Assembly: GCA_050486105.1 (NCBI GenBank)
Contig: JBJHCR010000127.1
Span: forward strand, 1 to 15,984
DNA: 15,984 nt
Source of the DNA: JAEXNA01 sp050486105
Lineage (GTDB): Bacteria > Vulcanimicrobiota > Xenobia > Xenobiales > JADMJV01
Reading direction: 5' to 3'
Positions 14,805 to 15,984 of this stretch are shown one piece after another. Made by a program: the position numbers and the translations under genes. The notes under the pieces were generated by a model. That model did not search any database, was not told the DNA's origin, and saw only the letters and a program-made list of their open reading frames with translations. How positions within the stretch are numbered: position 1 is the first letter of the stretch; the number at the start of each line of letters is the position of its first letter.

Positions 14805-14810
14805 GAAGGG
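14805..14810 (+). promoter_or_regulatory. Ribosome binding site supporting a TTG start
   Basis: GAAGGG ends six bases before TTG 14817. The next in-frame ATG (14838) has no comparable site and would remove the first turns of helix 1, so TTG is the likelier start. Confidence 0.5.
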
Positions 14811-14816
14811 TAAGCC

Positions 14817-15374
14817 TTGGTCGAAGGTCGGCAAAAAATGATTCAGACAGCAGCTCGACTTCTTCATAAGAAGGGGTATCACGCTATGGCTCTGTCTGAA
14901 GTTGTCCAATTGAGCGGTGCCCCCAGAGGCTCGCTGTATTACTACTTTCCCGGGGGTAAGGATCAGCTCAGCAAAGAGTCTATCGACTGGTCTAGGACTC
15001 GACTCATCGCTCATTTTCGTGAGCGCATGCAGCAGGCTCCGGATGGAGTTTCGGCCGTAGTGGCCTTGGTCGATGAGGCCATAGCTCAACTTCAAGCCAC
15101 CAACTATCTCTACGGTTGCCCATTTTCTATTAGTGGACTAGAGAGCAGTCACGAAAACGAGGAACTGAGACAGGCCTGTGCGGCCGCCTACAGCGAGGTG
15201 CAAGACTTGATCCGAGAGCACCTTGGTCGCTCGCTCCCCCCAGAACGCTCGCAAACCCTGGCTCCCTGGGTGTTTGCCGCCTTCCAAGGGGCCCTCGTTG
15301 TCAGCCAGACCAGACGTGAACTCTCTACCCTGGAGGCTCTTAAGTCGGAGTTGCCCAAGCTCTTGGAGCACTAG
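14817..15374 (+). CDS. TetR-family transcriptional regulator (LmrA/YxaF-like)
   Basis: A 185-residue protein, the usual TetR length. The N-terminal helix-turn-helix is clear: MIQTAARLLHKKGYHAMALS, then EVVQLSGAPRGSLYYYFPGGKDQL. The C-terminal ligand domain carries YGCPFSISGLESSHENEELR, a pattern of the LmrA/YxaF group (GCP, then acidic and helical). Members of that group repress drug-efflux or oxidoreductase genes and release DNA when they bind small aromatic compounds. No efflux or enzyme gene is adjacent, so the target may be itself or lie elsewhere. The start is TTG with GAAGGG upstream. Downstream lie the 63-bp palindromic repeats, which may end transcription. The family call is firm; the subgroup and ligand are inferred. 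Confidence 0.88.
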   Translation: MVEGRQKMIQTAARLLHKKGYHAMALSEVVQLSGAPRGSLYYYFPGGKDQLSKESIDWSRTRLIAHFRERMQQAPDGVSAVVALVDEAIAQLQATNYLYGCPFSISGLESSHENEELRQACAAAYSEVQDLIREHLGRSLPPERSQTLAPWVFAAFQGALVVSQTRRELSTLEALKSELPKLLEH

Positions 15375-15401
15375 GAGCCCGGGTCCAGCCCGCCGCCCCC
15401 G

Positions 15402-15527
15402 CAGCTAAGCCGCCCTTTTTCCGGATCCTAAGCCACCCCCAGTGTGGCTTAAGCCCCCGACCCCCAGCTAAGCCGCTTTTTTTCCGGATCCTAAGCCACC
15501 CCCAGAGTGGCTTAACCCCCCGACCCC
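15402..15527. repeat. Two tandem 63-bp units with 8-bp palindromes
   Basis: Units 15402-15464 and 15465-15527 match at 59/63 positions. Each begins CAGCTAAGCCG, has a T-run (TTTTTCCGGATCC) and carries a perfect stem TAAGCCAC/GTGGCTTA around a 7-base loop (15429-15451 and 15492-15514). One of the four differences is in the loop (T/A) and none is in the stem. This could be a REP-type repeat. It lies just after the TetR stop and could also stop transcripts from either side, although the T-run precedes the hairpin on the plus strand. Confidence 0.75.
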
Positions 15528-15533
15528 CCGCTC

Positions 15534-15671
15534 CCCCATCCGCACGCCTTCCCGGTGAAAGATCGTCCCCAGATCCCGGGTGGTTTCATCCACCACAATC
15601 ACCAGCGTCTCCTGCGGCTTCACCTGCAGGCACTGGCCCAGGACCACCCGGACTGCCTGTGTTTTCCCCAT
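15534..15671 (-). pseudogene. 5' fragment of an M29-like aminopeptidase gene
   Basis: From ATG 15671 the minus strand encodes about 46 residues (AVRVVLGQCLQVKPQETLVI, then VVDETTRDLGTIFHREGVRMG) resembling the first strand-helix unit of M29/AmpS-type aminopeptidases (pattern CLxVKPGExVLIVxD). The ribosome site AGGAGG (15682-15677) is five bases upstream and very good. Family members are about 320-410 residues, but here the frame leaves the family at about 15534 and runs into the 63-bp repeat array, stopping at 15468. The metal-binding residues, which lie far downstream in the family, are absent. The fragment is probably inactive but may still be translated. The family call rests on a short stretch. 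Confidence 0.5.
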
Positions 15672-15710
15672 CTTTTCCTCCTTTTTCTCCCCCTGCCGGG
15701 GAAGATTCGC

Positions 15711-15716
15711 TATAAT
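15711..15716 (+). promoter_or_regulatory. Consensus -10 box upstream of the plsC-like gene
   Basis: A perfect TATAAT lies 42 bases before the ATG at 15758. No TTGACA-like -35 sits 16-18 bases upstream, where the sequence is C-rich, so the promoter may depend on an activator or may be chance. Confidence 0.4.
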
Positions 15717-15757
15717 GAACTGTATGAAAACGACTAACCCAACCAGGAGGACATCCC

Positions 15758-15984
15758 ATGGTTTTTCTTTACCGTCTCATCTGTCTGATTCTCACCGTCT
15801 ATTACCGCGGGCTGCGGGGCCTGCGGGTCTCCGGCCGGGAGCACATCCCCGCCGAAGGCCGGGTCATCTTTGCCCCCACCCACACCAGCTACCAGGACCC
15901 CTTTGTGCTGGCCCCCCTGATCCTGCCCCGCCGTCTGGCGTTTTTCGCCAAGAAAGAATTGTTTGTCTTTCCCCTGGCCCAGAT
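15758..15984 (+). CDS. plsC: 1-acyl-sn-glycerol-3-phosphate acyltransferase (PlsC-like), N-terminal part
   Basis: The gene runs off the right edge after 75 residues. ATG 15758 has AGGAGG (15745-15750) seven bases upstream. A hydrophobic N-terminus (MVFLYRLICLILTVYY) is followed by GLRVSGREHIPAEGRVIFAP and THTSYQDPFVLAP. The last contains the HX4D acyltransferase motif (H-TSYQ-D) of the PlsC family. Such enzymes acylate lysophosphatidate at the inner membrane to make phosphatidate for phospholipids. Further motifs (FPEG, P block) lie outside the window. Codon use is strongly C-ending (GCC, CCC, ACC), unlike the genes to the left. The gene is divergent from the aminopeptidase fragment, with 86 bases between starts. 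Confidence 0.85.
   Translation, partial: MVFLYRLICLILTVYYRGLRGLRVSGREHIPAEGRVIFAPTHTSYQDPFVLAPLILPRRLAFFAKKELFVFPLAQ

Noticed and set aside
14766..15095. Minus-strand ORF opposite the TetR-family gene
   Set aside because: The TetR helix-turn-helix on the plus strand is unmistakable and the antisense frame has no domain.
15402..15527. CRISPR array
   Set aside because: There are only two units, contiguous and without spacers, and no cas genes.

Overview
The window is a moderately GC-rich scaffold piece from a bacterium with Gram-negative-type secretion. Two lipoproteins have lipoboxes, a third very large secreted protein ends in a CFI-box C-terminal sorting-type region, and a PlsC acyltransferase begins at the right edge. 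A run of ten N (7172-7181) marks an assembly join, so this is probably a draft or metagenome-assembled scaffold. The lineage cannot be fixed from the sequence. Propellers with SBBP repeats, Big_2 Ig-like domains and CFI-box tails are common in large-genome environmental bacteria, and that is as far as the evidence goes.

Layout. Bases 1-100 look like the repeated end of an IS21-type element. A minus-strand VapBC-type toxin-antitoxin pair follows (175-794). Next comes a decayed regulator/SRPBCC gene pair (988-1681), truncated at both outer ends. The regulator lacks its DNA-binding half, and the SRPBCC gene is stopped by a 23-bp repeat that recurs at 7193. A 1681-residue minus-strand gene (1872-6917) encodes a signal segment, an N-terminal domain, a seven-repeat SBBP propeller, about eight Ig-like domains and a CFI-box tail. 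The gene-free stretch 6918-7460 holds the assembly gap and several repeats shared with other intergenic sites here.

The centre (7461-9334) is a compact minus-strand operon: an Rpn-like PD-(D/E)XK protein, a small antitoxin-like protein and an AbiEii-type nucleotidyltransferase toxin. Upstream on the same strand is a lipoprotein with two Big_2 domains and a long glycine-rich repeat domain (9424-11871). It is divergent, across 400 bp, from a second lipoprotein (12272-14680) with a Pro/Ser/Thr linker, three Big_2 domains and a lactonase-like propeller. The two lipoproteins share a region of about 95 residues before Big_2 that I do not recognise.

The right end carries a TetR-family regulator (14817-15374), two tandem 63-bp copies of a palindrome-bearing repeat, a truncated 5' piece of an M29-like aminopeptidase gene, and the start of a plsC-like gene. 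Codon use becomes strongly C-ending past about 15,530. Overall this is an accessory region: surface or extracellular proteins, two toxin-antitoxin modules, and gene fragments whose broken ends fall at short repeats.
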